NCBI RefSeq assembly: GCF_007197735.1
Contig: NZ_CP041637.1
Location: forward strand, 2,389,001-2,453,000
Direction: 5' to 3'
DNA length: 64,000 nucleotides
Source: Formosa sediminum
GTDB lineage: Bacteria > Bacteroidota > Bacteroidia > Flavobacteriales > Flavobacteriaceae
In this document: positions 1 through 8,604 of the stretch, piece by piece
Layout of the letters: each line of letters opens with the position of its first letter
Numbering within the stretch: the stretch's first letter is position 1
Program-made: the position numbers and the translations under genes
Notes under the pieces: generated by a model
Database searches by the model: none
What the model was told of the DNA's origin: nothing
The model's input: only the letters and a program-made list of their open reading frames with translations

Positions 1-528
1 TGGCAAGACAATAAGCTTACAGAGTCAGAGCAGCTTTTTGAGCGCATTGCAGCAGCCGAACCAGACCAATGGTTGCCTAACTACTATGTTGCGCAATTAA
101 ACAGTTTAAAGAGCTGGAGAGAAAAGGATGCCACCGTAATTAAAGCTAATTTAGATAAGGCACAGGAGTATATAAATACTGCGCAAGGCATAAGCCCAAA
201 TAATGAATATATTTTAGTGTTACAAGCTCAAGTATACACCAATTGGGTGGCTTTTGATGGAATGGCCTACGGGATAAAATATTCTGGTAAGATTACAGAA
301 CTCTATGAAAAAGCCTATGCTATTGCTCCAGAAAACCCAATGGTGGTGTTAGGTAAAGCAGAATGGGGTATGGGTACCGCTAAGTATTTTGGGCAGGATA
401 CAGCACCGTTTTGTAAAGATATAGAACGCGCTTTACAACTTTTTGCTAACTTTAAACCTGAAACACCATTGCATCCGCTTTGGGGAGAAGAACGTGCTAA
501 GAGTGTACTGGCATCGTGTAAACAATAA
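1..528 (+). CDS. TPR-like protein, 5' truncated by window edge
   Basis: The reading frame is open from base 1, so the true start and any signal peptide lie outside the window. The visible 175 residues are helical and contain paired helices typical of tetratricopeptide-type repeats, for example around SPNNEYILVLQAQVYTNW and APENPMVVLGKAEWGMG. I recognise it as a conserved flavobacterial protein of unknown function that is often exported. The stop is 17 bases before the histidine kinase gene on the same strand, so the two are probably cotranscribed. The function is unknown; a scaffold or binding role is only inferred from the repeat type. Confidence 0.75.
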   Translation, partial: WQDNKLTESEQLFERIAAAEPDQWLPNYYVAQLNSLKSWREKDATVIKANLDKAQEYINTAQGISPNNEYILVLQAQVYTNWVAFDGMAYGIKYSGKITELYEKAYAIAPENPMVVLGKAEWGMGTAKYFGQDTAPFCKDIERALQLFANFKPETPLHPLWGEERAKSVLASCKQ

Positions 529-545
529 GTATTAGAACTCTAAGA

Positions 546-1883
546 ATGATTAAATCTAAAAAAAATATAATAGTCACATTCGCCATAGGTTGCATTGTCT
601 ACCTTATAGGTAACCTTTGGTTTGGTAATTTTAATTACCAATCGGTAAACGATTTTTTAATAGACTTTATATTTTATCAGCTCTATGCTTTCATACTAGG
701 CTATTCTAACATGGCGTATTTTCAGTTTTTATCTACTAGAAACTGGAAAAATAATCAACAAATTTTAAGACTAGTAATTGGTTTTGTAGGGGCTTCGTTA
801 ATTACATTATTAGGTTTATTCGTTATTCATGCAGTAACAAGACTAGTTTATCAAGGGCTTTCATTTAGTGAGTTTTTAGCAAGCGAGCGTTTATCCGATT
901 ATATTTTCGGATTCTGGATAACCATGAGTATTGTTGTTGTGTTTCATATCGTGTATTACTACAATGCATACCAGCAAAAGAAGCTTAAGGAACAAAAAGT
1001 TATTGCAGGAACGGCAAGTGCGCAATTCGAGAGTTTAAAAAATCAAATCGATCCGCATTTTTTATTTAACAGCCTCAATGTATTAACCTCTTTAATCGAA
1101 GAGAATCCAGACAGCGCACAACGATTTACGGTGTCTTTATCTAAAATTTATCGCTATGTTTTAGATCAAAAAGATAAAGAGTTAGTCACAGTCGCCGAAG
1201 AACTTAGATTTGCTAAAACGTATATGAATCTGCTTAAAATGCGATTCGAAAACAGTATCGTATTTCAATTGCCAGAAGACTACGATCAGCCAGAAGCTAA
1301 AGTGGTGCCATTGTCCTTACAGTTGTTGTTAGAAAACACCATTAAACACAACACGGTAAGCGAGCAAAAACCATTAGAAATTACTATTACAATAGAAGAC
1401 AACGTATTAGTTGTTAAAAATAATTTACAAAAGAAAGAGGTTTTACAAACCCGTAAAGGTGTAGGATTACAAAACATAGTAAATCGCTATGCCATATTAA
1501 CTAACAGAAAAGTGTTGGTAGACGAAACTCCAGAGTATTTTGCAGTTAAAATACCAATACTTACAAAACGCATTTCAATTATGGAACCAACAAAACATCA
1601 ATACAACGAACAAGACGCTTACTACCGCGCTAAAAAACGCGTAGAAGAAATAAAAGGCTTTTACGGTAATTTAATCTCATACTGCGTGGTTATCCCAGTA
1701 CTTATATTTATCAATTATAAAACCTTTTGGGGTTACCAATGGTTTTGGTACCCTATGTTAGGATGGGGAATGGGACTCGTGTTTCACGCTATATCGGTCT
1801 TCGGATACGGTAAATCGTGGGAAGAACGCAAAATACAAGAGATATTAAAAAAAAACGAAAAACAACAAAAAAATTGGGACTAA
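546..1883 (+). CDS. LytS/YehU-type sensor histidine kinase with C-terminal 2TM domain
   Basis: This is a membrane sensor kinase that would phosphorylate the LytTR regulator encoded 440 bases downstream. Residues 1-145 hold about four hydrophobic helices. Residues 160-340 carry the His_kinase domain: the motif QIDPHFLFNSLN with the acceptor His171, then an ATPase part with LLENTIKHN (N box) and GVGLQNIVNRY (G box). Residues 346-445 form a second unit that matches the 2TM domain (YYRAKKRVEEIKGFYGNL, then two membrane helices and SWEERKIQE). An internal ATG at 1581 sits where a free-standing 2TM protein would begin, so the gene looks like a kinase-2TM fusion. The stop overlaps the next start by one base (TAATG). 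Confidence 0.88.
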   Translation: MIKSKKNIIVTFAIGCIVYLIGNLWFGNFNYQSVNDFLIDFIFYQLYAFILGYSNMAYFQFLSTRNWKNNQQILRLVIGFVGASLITLLGLFVIHAVTRLVYQGLSFSEFLASERLSDYIFGFWITMSIVVVFHIVYYYNAYQQKKLKEQKVIAGTASAQFESLKNQIDPHFLFNSLNVLTSLIEENPDSAQRFTVSLSKIYRYVLDQKDKELVTVAEELRFAKTYMNLLKMRFENSIVFQLPEDYDQPEAKVVPLSLQLLLENTIKHNTVSEQKPLEITITIEDNVLVVKNNLQKKEVLQTRKGVGLQNIVNRYAILTNRKVLVDETPEYFAVKIPILTKRISIMEPTKHQYNEQDAYYRAKKRVEEIKGFYGNLISYCVVIPVLIFINYKTFWGYQWFWYPMLGWGMGLVFHAISVFGYGKSWEERKIQEILKKNEKQQKNWD

Positions 1884-2197
1884 TGGAAAATTCATACTTC
1901 GAACAAGAACGCTACGAACGCGCAAAAAAACAAGTAAGACGTGTAAGCGGCTTTTACAGACATGCTTTAGTATATGCTGTTATTAACATAATAATTGCCA
2001 TAGTAAACACACAACATTTAGAGGCAGGAGAAAGTTACTTTCAGTGGCAAAACTTTACCACCTTATTTTTTTGGGGAATAGGCCTAGTGGCTCATGGCGC
2101 ATCTGTATTTTTACCCACTTTAGTTATTGGTAAAAACTGGGAAGACGAAAAGATTAAAGAACTCATGGAAAAAGAGAAAAACCATAAATGGGAATAA
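1883..2197 (+). CDS. 2TM domain-containing small membrane protein
   Basis: The protein has 104 residues with the same architecture as the C-terminal part of the preceding kinase: a charged amphipathic start (YERAKKQVRRVSGFYRHAL), two hydrophobic helices and a C-terminal NWEDEKIKELMEKEK. The ATG at 1883 overlaps the kinase stop by one base, so translational coupling is likely; longer in-frame starts inside the kinase gene are less plausible. 2TM proteins are regularly found with LytS/LytTR systems in Flavobacteriaceae. A role in sensing or in anchoring the kinase is inferred only. Confidence 0.85.
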   Translation: MENSYFEQERYERAKKQVRRVSGFYRHALVYAVINIIIAIVNTQHLEAGESYFQWQNFTTLFFWGIGLVAHGASVFLPTLVIGKNWEDEKIKELMEKEKNHKWE

Positions 2198-2201
2198 TTA
2201 G

Positions 2202-2283
2202 GGCGTGTTTTTCCGCTAAGCTCCAAAACCGCGCTTTCCGCGCTACACGGTAGCTTGCTGCAATCGCTCACGCAGTTCCTAAC
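2202..2283. repeat. GC-rich palindromic intergenic element, REP-like
   Basis: This stretch between the 2TM gene and the response regulator is much richer in G+C than its surroundings. It contains several short inverted repeats, such as GCGC-N5-GCGC, CTAC-ACG-GTAG and CTGC-N11-GCAG. It has no open frame that continues the neighbours. Its composition resembles the interspersed intergenic repeats seen in many flavobacterial genomes. No second copy is visible in this window, so the repeat status is inferred. Confidence 0.45.
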
Positions 2284-2317
2284 AACATTATAGTATATAT
2301 TAGATATTTAAAGCACC

Positions 2318-3073
2318 ATGAAAGTTATTATTATAGAAGACGAAAAACCATCAGCAAGACGCTTACAGCGTATGTTATCTCAGTTGCAATTACAAGTCGA
2401 GGTCATGTTACATTCTGTAGAAGAATCTATAACCTGGTTTCAAAATAACGAACATCCAGAGCTTATTTTTTTAGACATTCAGTTAAGCGACGGACTCTCT
2501 TTCGAGATTTTCGAAAGTGTTCAAATTAACTCTGCTATAATATTTACAACGGCTTACGATGAGTATGCGCTTAAAGCCTTTAAACTAAACAGTATAGATT
2601 ATCTTTTAAAACCCATAGACGAAGACGATTTAGAATACGCTGTAGAGAAATATAAATCGAGAGTATCTAAACAAGAGCAAGTGATTTTAGATTTTAACGA
2701 TATTAAAAACCTCTTGGTAAATCCGTTAGACCGTACTTATAAAAAACGATTTTCGGTTCAAGTGGGGCAGCATCTTAAACTAATAAATAGCGATGAGGTT
2801 GAATGTTTTTATAGCGAAAATAAAGGTACCTATTTACATACCACATCCGGACGTAATTATTTATTAAACTCAACATTAGATCAATTAGAGCAAGATTTAG
2901 AGCCCCATGTTTTTTTTAGAATAAATAGGAAATTTATTGTCAATATAAATGCCATTCAAGACATGGTAAACTATACAAACTCTAGGTTAGAAATAAAGCT
3001 AAATTCTTATAAAGACGAGCAGGTAATTGTAGCTAGAGAGCGTGTTAAAACATTTAAAGATTGGTTAGAGTAA
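2318..3073 (+). CDS. LytTR-family response regulator
   Basis: This is a DNA-binding response regulator of the LytR/AlgR class with 251 residues, the usual length. The receiver domain spans residues 1-120, with the acidic cluster EDE at 7-9, the phospho-acceptor Asp53 in FLDIQLSDG, Thr in FTTAYDEYA and Lys in YLLKPID. The LytTR domain occupies about 145-248 (FSVQVGQHLKLI through RLEIKLN and VARERVKTFKDWLE). It is the natural partner of the kinase at 546-1883. The REP-like element lies in the 120-base gap before it, so it may have its own promoter or depend on readthrough. Confidence 0.92.
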   Translation: MKVIIIEDEKPSARRLQRMLSQLQLQVEVMLHSVEESITWFQNNEHPELIFLDIQLSDGLSFEIFESVQINSAIIFTTAYDEYALKAFKLNSIDYLLKPIDEDDLEYAVEKYKSRVSKQEQVILDFNDIKNLLVNPLDRTYKKRFSVQVGQHLKLINSDEVECFYSENKGTYLHTTSGRNYLLNSTLDQLEQDLEPHVFFRINRKFIVNINAIQDMVNYTNSRLEIKLNSYKDEQVIVARERVKTFKDWLE

Positions 3074-3080
3074 TCTTTTT
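3056..3080 (+). terminator. Possible terminator overlapping the response regulator stop
   Basis: AAAGATT at 3056-3062 pairs with AATCTTT at 3072-3078, with a nine-base loop and a run of five T. The 5' arm lies inside the last codons. The stem is AT-rich and weak, but the position between converging genes fits a terminator. Confidence 0.4.
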
Positions 3081-3089
3081 AAAGCTTCT

Positions 3090-4274
3090 TTAATCTTCGT
3101 CTTCATCTACAATACGGTTATCATCAAAGGCAGATGGTAACAGTTTAGGTATAAATTTAATTACAATGGGTAATAAAATAGCACCTCCAGGAAGTAAAAA
3201 TATGGCTAAACTCGGTATCGATTTAAAAATATCTAAAAGCTGTTCGTTTACTTTTTTGCGTTCATGAGGTGTTAAATCTCTAACAGTCGATTTAGACAGT
3301 AAAATCATGAGTTCTTTACTATCTCGTAATTCTCTTAATAATCTGTGGCTATTTCTTGTAATAAGTTTACTTACTATTTGCGACGACCTGTTGTAAAAAC
3401 TCTTAACTACATTTTTAGCACTTAATAACGGAATATTATCGCGGTTGGCATTAAAAAATAAGTTAATTGCATTTAAAGATTCATTACGTTCTGTAGTGTT
3501 AATGTCTAGTGCAAGACTTAAGTTTTCTAGAAAAGCAGCTTCTGCGGGTTCAATCCAAGCATCACTCCAAGCGGCCATACAAGCGATATCTAAATAGTAT
3601 AAATGATGATTTAACTCTTTGGCATATGCTATTGCTTCTGGGTAGGTTAATTGGCCAACTTGCTCGTAACGTAAAGACGATTGAAATAATTCAATTAAAC
3701 TTTTATCGTAATCATTTTTTTCAGATTTTAAACTTAACGCTTCAATAACAATAGTGATAATTGTAGATTCCAAAGTTTCTAAATACGATTTAGTAATAGA
3801 TTTATGCTCTAAAAAATGATCGTAAGCAATAATGTCTATATATAATAATACATTGGTAATGTAGTGGTTAAAGTTTTTTGTGATTATGTTTTTATTAATC
3901 TGAATGCGTTTGTGCATGATTTTTTCAACTAAAGCTTCAGCAGAATCTCTTCCCAACAAATCGTCTAAAAAAGACGTTTTATTTTCATTAATGGCAGTAT
4001 AGAAAGCAATGATACTTTCAAATAAATCCATATTAGAAGTGCTTGTTTTATGTGTGTTAATAAACGCAATACATAAATTTACTTTACACAGTTCTTCTTC
4101 AGTAAGATCCGGGTTAATAATATAATCGTTTACTACTTTAATATTATACCCGTAAATAAAACCAGAATTTCTAAATGCTTTATAAAATTCATAGTCTGTA
4201 GGGTTGTCTTGTAAAGTGTGAGCGGATAGTTCTTTTATGAGTTTTTTTATCCAGCCGTTAGCCGATGGGTTCAT
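3090..4274 (-). CDS. LETM1-related biofilm-associated protein
   Basis: The 394-residue protein ends in a LETM1-like segment. It has the helix RLLRELRDSKELM, then the motif LTPHERKKVNEQLLDIFKSI and a hydrophobic, proline/glycine-containing stretch AIFLLPGGAILLPIVIKFIP. It closes with an acidic tail. The first 280 residues are soluble and helical, resembling a TerB-like fold in places (PEAAFLENLSLALDI), although that is tentative. Bacteroidota homologues are annotated as LETM1-related biofilm-associated proteins; mitochondrial LETM1 affects K+/H+ balance, but no such role is shown here. It converges with the response regulator 16 bases away. Confidence 0.8.
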   Translation of the reverse strand: MNPSANGWIKKLIKELSAHTLQDNPTDYEFYKAFRNSGFIYGYNIKVVNDYIINPDLTEEELCKVNLCIAFINTHKTSTSNMDLFESIIAFYTAINENKTSFLDDLLGRDSAEALVEKIMHKRIQINKNIITKNFNHYITNVLLYIDIIAYDHFLEHKSITKSYLETLESTIITIVIEALSLKSEKNDYDKSLIELFQSSLRYEQVGQLTYPEAIAYAKELNHHLYYLDIACMAAWSDAWIEPAEAAFLENLSLALDINTTERNESLNAINLFFNANRDNIPLLSAKNVVKSFYNRSSQIVSKLITRNSHRLLRELRDSKELMILLSKSTVRDLTPHERKKVNEQLLDIFKSIPSLAIFLLPGGAILLPIVIKFIPKLLPSAFDDNRIVDEDED

Positions 4275-4295
4275 TGCATTTTAGTCTTAGTCTTA

Positions 4296-4303
4296 CAAAT
4301 GTA
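4296..4303 (-). promoter_or_regulatory. -7 promoter box of the LETM1-like gene
   Basis: On the minus strand TACATTTG matches the Bacteroidota -7 consensus TAnnTTTG. A TTG lies 20 bases further upstream, which fits the -33 element. The box is 21 bases from the ATG at 4274. Confidence 0.55.
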
Positions 4304-4426
4304 GTTTTTAAAGCCCATAATTTCAATTTTTTATACGTTAACATAATTTTAACAAAACCGGTCTTTTCTTTTTATCGTAGGTATATGTGAGAGTGAAATA
4401 AATCATTAACTAAAATCTCAATTATT

Positions 4427-5077
4427 ATGAAAAAAATGAAAATTATTTTAGGAATCGGAGCGTTGTCAGTAGCAGGATTCTTTATGGTAGCAGCCGATCA
4501 TATTGATGCGCCAGCAGTAGCAGGTGGGACAAGTGATATTACAGACTTTTATGCGTTTCAAGCTGAAGACACAGATAATCTAGTGTTTGTTGCAAATGTA
4601 CAAGGCTTACTTAGTCCATCTGCAACTAGCGAAGCAATGTTTGATGAAAGTACTTTAATTGAATTTAACATTGATACTAACGATGATAAAATTGAAGACT
4701 GGGTAATTCAGGCTATTCCACGCGATGGAAAAATGTATTTTTTCGGACCAGTAAAACCAACAACTACAGGTTTAAGTAGTGCTATTGAAACTACGGCAAC
4801 AACTGCTATGGTAGATATTTCTTCTTATGGTGGTACTGCAATTATTGAAAACAGTAACGACATGAAATTTTTTGCAGGACCAAGAGACGATCCGTTTTTT
4901 ATGGATTTTGCACAATTTACAGAAATTATAGCAGGAAACGCTTCAAGTTTTAATGAAGTAGGAAACGATACGTTTGCAGGAACCAATGTAATGTCTGTGG
5001 TGGTAGAAGTTCCAAAAAGCATGATTGGAGGTTCTGGTACAATAAATACTTGGGTAGAATCTAAAACAAAACAATAA
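4427..5077 (+). CDS. DUF4331 family exported protein
   Basis: The 216-residue protein has a cleavable-looking N-terminus (KIILGIGALSVAGFFMVAA). It continues at once with the family signature ADHIDAPAV and a TDFYAFQAED segment. Family members usually start their mature part with such an Asp-His-x-Asp-(Ser/Ala)-Pro sequence. The rest is beta-rich and contains FNIDTNDDKIEDWVIQ. The biochemical function of DUF4331 is not known. It is followed 26 bases later by a second, related gene. The ATG at 4427 is chosen because it gives an intact signal peptide. Confidence 0.85.
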   Translation: MKKMKIILGIGALSVAGFFMVAADHIDAPAVAGGTSDITDFYAFQAEDTDNLVFVANVQGLLSPSATSEAMFDESTLIEFNIDTNDDKIEDWVIQAIPRDGKMYFFGPVKPTTTGLSSAIETTATTAMVDISSYGGTAIIENSNDMKFFAGPRDDPFFMDFAQFTEIIAGNASSFNEVGNDTFAGTNVMSVVVEVPKSMIGGSGTINTWVESKTKQ

Positions 5078-5103
5078 TTAATACATTAAAAATTTATACA
5101 TAT

Positions 5104-5664
5104 ATGAAAACTTTAAAATATACTCTATTAGCAATGGGCGTGTCCTTATTAGCCTTTAATTGTTCTAGTAACGACGATAATAATATGATAATTGATCCTG
5201 TAGAACCTGATTTTTCAGGAACGTACATGCAAGCAGATCAAATGGGTAGACCAGCAATAAATACAGTGTTTGTGTCATCGGCATCTAAAGATGACTTTAA
5301 CGTAACTATTCCTTCAGAACAAGGTGCAGCATACCAAAGTATGTTTCAAACCAATTTAGAAGGTTTAAGTCCAGCTTACGCTATGGAAGGTGACACAAAT
5401 GCTTTAGGATTAGATGCCGCTACATTTACAAGTGTATTAGCAACAGATGTTTTAACCGTGTCTTTAGATGGTACAACTACATTTTATGATGGTACTAATG
5501 TGTTAACTGGTAGAGCATTGGCAGATGATGTGATTACAGTTGAGTTATTGTTAATTTTTGGAGGTGAAGATTTTACTGAAAATCCAGGATTATCTGATGA
5601 TAATGTAAATGCCAACGATAAAGCATTTTTAAGCTCATTTCCTTACCTCGCTTCTGCTTGGTAA
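5104..5664 (+). CDS. DUF4331-like lipoprotein
   Basis: The 186-residue precursor has a lipoprotein signal (LLAFNCSSNDDNN) that places the mature protein in a membrane facing the periplasm or the surface. The mature part carries GTYMQADQMGRPAINTVFV and a C-terminal PYLASAW. It looks like a divergent partner of the preceding DUF4331 protein. The short spacing indicates one operon. The function is unknown. A hairpin with a T-run follows at 5676-5710. Confidence 0.78.
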   Translation: MKTLKYTLLAMGVSLLAFNCSSNDDNNMIIDPVEPDFSGTYMQADQMGRPAINTVFVSSASKDDFNVTIPSEQGAAYQSMFQTNLEGLSPAYAMEGDTNALGLDAATFTSVLATDVLTVSLDGTTTFYDGTNVLTGRALADDVITVELLLIFGGEDFTENPGLSDDNVNANDKAFLSSFPYLASAW

Positions 5665-5675
5665 TTTAAATTAAT

Positions 5676-5710
5676 CACTAGGGTAATACGCTATTTGCCC
5701 TAGTGTTTTT
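5676..5710 (+). terminator. Intra-operon terminator or attenuator before the TPR lipoprotein
   Basis: CACTAGGG at 5676-5683 pairs perfectly with CCCTAGTG at 5698-5705 and is followed by TTTTT. Only 22 bases separate it from the ATG at 5733, leaving little room for a new promoter. Partial readthrough into the TPR gene is therefore likely. Confidence 0.75.
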
Positions 5711-5732
5711 ACTCATCATAACACAAATCCCT

Positions 5733-7028
5733 ATGAAAATTACACTACATTTTACCATCTTAATAGTTACTTTACTGTGTATAAGCTGTGACACCAAACA
5801 AACAAAATCTATTGCTAATAGTAACGACTACACAGTATATTTAGAAGCCGAAGTTAATAAATCACTAAAGTCTGTAGAAGCAGATTATGCTTTTTGGAGC
5901 GGAAAGTTAAACGAAAACCCAGATCAATATCCGTATCTGTTAAAAAAAGCAGCAGCTTTATCCGCTATGTTTAAAATTACTGGTGATATTAATTATTTGA
6001 TTGAAGCAGAAACCGATTTGGTAGAAGCAAATACACGAACACATTACCAAAACTCTGGAATATTAAGAGCTTTATCTAGAAATTACATTACTCAACACCG
6101 CTTTAAAGAAGCTCTTGGTTTACTAAAAAAAGCAGAAGTTATTGGTGAGCATTTAAAAGGAACACAAAATATGCTTTTTGATGTGCATTTAGAATTAGGA
6201 AATCTAGTCCAGGCTAAATCATATTTATTAAAAATTCAGGATTTTAGTGATTTCGATTATGTAATCCGATTGGCAAAATGGCAAGATCATTCAGGCGATT
6301 TAAAAGGCGCTATTCAATATATGGAAAAAGCTTTAGCCATGGCAGAAATGTCTAATACTACATATAAAAAACAATGGGTGTATACTAATATAGCCGATTT
6401 TTATGGTCATGATGGTCAGATTGAAAAATCGTACGCATATTATCTCAAAGCCTTAGAGTTAGATCCGTCTGATGCATATTCTAAAAAAGGAATTGCTTGG
6501 ATTGTGTATTCTAATGATAAAAAACCCGAAGAGGCCATGCGAATTTTAAAAACGATTACGGCATACCATAATACGCCAGATTACGAATTGTTAAAGGCAG
6601 AAATAGCAGAATATATGCAAGATGAAGCTTCTAAAGCAAATTATTTAAATGCGTATCTAGAAGCTGTAAAAAATGAAAAATACGGCGATATGTATAATGC
6701 TTATAATACCATTGTATATACAGACGATCTTTTAATATTTGATTCGGCATTACAATTAGCTCAGAAAGAAGTAGAAAATAGACCAACACCACACTCTTAC
6801 GATTTGCTAGCGTGGAGTTATTACAAAAAAGGGGAATATAAAAGGGCATTAGATATTGTTGAAACACATGTAAAGGATAAGAGTTCTGAGCCTTCAATAT
6901 TATTTCATATCGCTCAAATTTATAAAGGGAATGGAAAAATAAAAGAAGCTAAATCCTTGAAAAAAGAGTTGTTAACTGCAACTTACGAATTAGGACCAGT
7001 TACTGCACAACGCATTAAAAATATTTAA
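5733..7028 (+). CDS. Tetratricopeptide repeat lipoprotein
   Basis: Starting at the ATG at 5733 gives 431 residues with a short hydrophobic signal ending in the lipobox-like CISC. A GTG further upstream lies inside the terminator hairpin and is rejected as a start. The body contains successive TPR-like helix pairs, for instance AIQYMEKALAMAEM, SYAYYLKALELDPSDAYSKKGIAWI and EYKRALDIVETHV near the C-terminus. It would act as a periplasmic or surface scaffold. It lies directly behind the two DUF4331 genes. A strong terminator follows at 7066-7098. Confidence 0.82.
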   Translation: MKITLHFTILIVTLLCISCDTKQTKSIANSNDYTVYLEAEVNKSLKSVEADYAFWSGKLNENPDQYPYLLKKAAALSAMFKITGDINYLIEAETDLVEANTRTHYQNSGILRALSRNYITQHRFKEALGLLKKAEVIGEHLKGTQNMLFDVHLELGNLVQAKSYLLKIQDFSDFDYVIRLAKWQDHSGDLKGAIQYMEKALAMAEMSNTTYKKQWVYTNIADFYGHDGQIEKSYAYYLKALELDPSDAYSKKGIAWIVYSNDKKPEEAMRILKTITAYHNTPDYELLKAEIAEYMQDEASKANYLNAYLEAVKNEKYGDMYNAYNTIVYTDDLLIFDSALQLAQKEVENRPTPHSYDLLAWSYYKKGEYKRALDIVETHVKDKSSEPSILFHIAQIYKGNGKIKEAKSLKKELLTATYELGPVTAQRIKNI

Positions 7029-7065
7029 AATTTTGATTTTTTTGTTGGTGATTTTTATTGAGTTG

Positions 7066-7098
7066 AAGCGCTTGTTATGTCTATAGCAAGCGCTTTTT
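7066..7098 (+). terminator. Rho-independent terminator of the DUF4331/TPR operon
   Basis: AAGCGCTTG at 7066-7074 pairs perfectly with CAAGCGCTT at 7087-7095. The stem extends inward through TTAT/ATAG around a four-base loop and is followed by a T-run. Confidence 0.85.
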
Positions 7099-7149
7099 AC
7101 TTTATGTATTTTTAGGAGCTTTTTAAAGCGTGACAAAATAATAGGTGTC

Positions 7150-7860
7150 TTATAAATTTGTAATTAAATTTTTAAATCCACGGGGTATACTATCCTTATA
7201 ATTAGCAGTAGAGTCTATTCCTTTTTCAAGTGCTTTTAATTTTTCTTCAGACACATTTTTTAAAACTTGCTCCATTAAAACTTCTGTTTTATTATTCCAT
7301 TGCTTTGGAAATTTTTTAGGTAATATTTTGGTTCTTAAAACCTCTATTTGAAATGTTTTAGGTTTGTCTGTGTTGCCTATCCAGACTAAAATATTACCAT
7401 CGTTAGCAATACCTATGTGTAAAGTGAGTCCCATACGTGTATAATATGTATCCAGATTTTGAAGCATATATTTTTGTTTGGCTTTTTTAAAAATGTCTTC
7501 CATCTTAGATTTAGGTAATGGTATAGTATCTCTATAATATGCTTTAGTCTGTAAATCGATATATTCTAGATAAATATTGTCTGGTAAAAATCGTTTTTTA
7601 TTGGTTTGAGAAGAGTATCCACCACTGGACCATGCAACATAATCTGAAACGTTTATTTCAGAATAATAGTCATAATCTACTTGTTTTTCTGAGTTGGAAG
7701 TAAACTTGCATTGCGATATTTCTATAGGAAAATCGTTTGGGTAAAAAGCAAAGGCTTGATAATAATATTTGCTCCAAGGTTTATTAGTTACTATAACATA
7801 ACCATATGTAACTGCTAATATAAGAGTTAAGGTAATTAAGAATTTATTAAAATTATTCAT
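7150..7860 (-). CDS. Hypothetical exported or membrane-anchored protein, possibly DUF2931
   Basis: The 236-residue protein begins with one hydrophobic helix (LITLTLILAVTYGYVIV) that can act as a signal anchor. The soluble part has VAWSSGG, then DNIYLEYIDLQTKAYYRDTIPLP and an F/W-rich centre (IGIANDGNILVWIG). This pattern reminds me of DUF2931 proteins, but the match is by eye only. It lies seven bases downstream of another unknown gene on the same strand, so the two are probably cotranscribed. The function is unknown. Confidence 0.65.
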   Translation of the reverse strand: MNNFNKFLITLTLILAVTYGYVIVTNKPWSKYYYQAFAFYPNDFPIEISQCKFTSNSEKQVDYDYYSEINVSDYVAWSSGGYSSQTNKKRFLPDNIYLEYIDLQTKAYYRDTIPLPKSKMEDIFKKAKQKYMLQNLDTYYTRMGLTLHIGIANDGNILVWIGNTDKPKTFQIEVLRTKILPKKFPKQWNNKTEVLMEQVLKNVSEEKLKALEKGIDSTANYKDSIPRGFKNLITNL

Positions 7861-7867
7861 ACCGTTT

Positions 7868-8158
7868 TTAATGTTGAAAGGCTTTAGCTAAAGCATTTAG
7901 ATACAAGAAACCAATAAAAAGTAAGAGTGAAATAACACCTAGGATTATTGTTATTTTAAAACTGATTGTTTTTTTGTTTTTCTTATAATAGAATCCCGTA
8001 AATAACATCAGCATAAAAATAAAAGAAGGAATTATTATTATCAATTCAAGCATTTTGTTTTCAGATACATATCCTGTAGTCTTAATTAATAGCAATAATA
8101 GACTACATAAAAAAATAAGTATATAAGATGTTTTTTCTTGATTTATTTTTTTCATCAT
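7868..8158 (-). CDS. Small membrane protein, hypothetical
   Basis: The 96-residue protein has three hydrophobic segments (SYILIFLCSLLLLLIKT, LELIIIIPSFIFMLMLFTGFYY and ITIILGVISLLLFIGFLYL). Short lysine-rich loops lie between them. It precedes the possible DUF2931 protein by seven bases, which suggests a two-gene operon. No family is recognised. The start could be either of two adjacent ATG codons, 8158 or 8155. Confidence 0.6.
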   Translation of the reverse strand: MMKKINQEKTSYILIFLCSLLLLLIKTTGYVSENKMLELIIIIPSFIFMLMLFTGFYYKKNKKTISFKITIILGVISLLLFIGFLYLNALAKAFQH

Positions 8159-8345
8159 TTAGTGTACAATTGGCTAGGGTTACTAGGTAAAATGTAATTA
8201 AAATTATATTTTATACTGTTTAGAGTTCAATGTTTCTTGTGAAGTATTTTAAGAGCTATTTTTTAATTAAGTTAACGCTTATCAATACCTCAATTTGTTT
8301 ATTCCCTGAAGCAGTTAATATAGTAAACCCCATTAATATTTTAAA

Positions 8346-8420
8346 ATGAATATAGATATACTTTTTGTAATATATCTGCTGTTAATTATTCAAGGAGGAT
8401 TAATAGTTAACTTATTGTAA
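8346..8420 (+). CDS. Possible 24-residue hydrophobic micropeptide
   Basis: An ATG preceded by an A/T-rich stretch opens a 24-codon frame with one potential membrane helix (ILFVIYLLLII) and a TAA stop. Such a frame can arise by chance in AT-rich DNA. I list it because it is in the largest gap of the window and has the composition of a small membrane peptide. Confidence 0.15.
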   Translation: MNIDILFVIYLLLIIQGGLIVNLL

Positions 8421-8604
8421 TCAACTGAGAAAAAAAAGTTTAATGGTTATGAAACAACAAGAACATTATTTAATAGATGGTTAAAAACAAAAATAAAGTA
8501 CACCTACACATGTTATATTTTTTTTGTTTTCAGGTGGACTAAGGAAGTATTTTTTTAAAGAGGTTAAGTTATTGTGCAACTTAAAGTCAATTGATTTTTT
8601 TAAT

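Noticed and set aside
8443-8484. Thirteen-codon frame (starts MVMKQQEHYLID) in the 511-base gap
   Set aside because: Too short to support; could be a fragment of a lost gene but nothing can be recognised.
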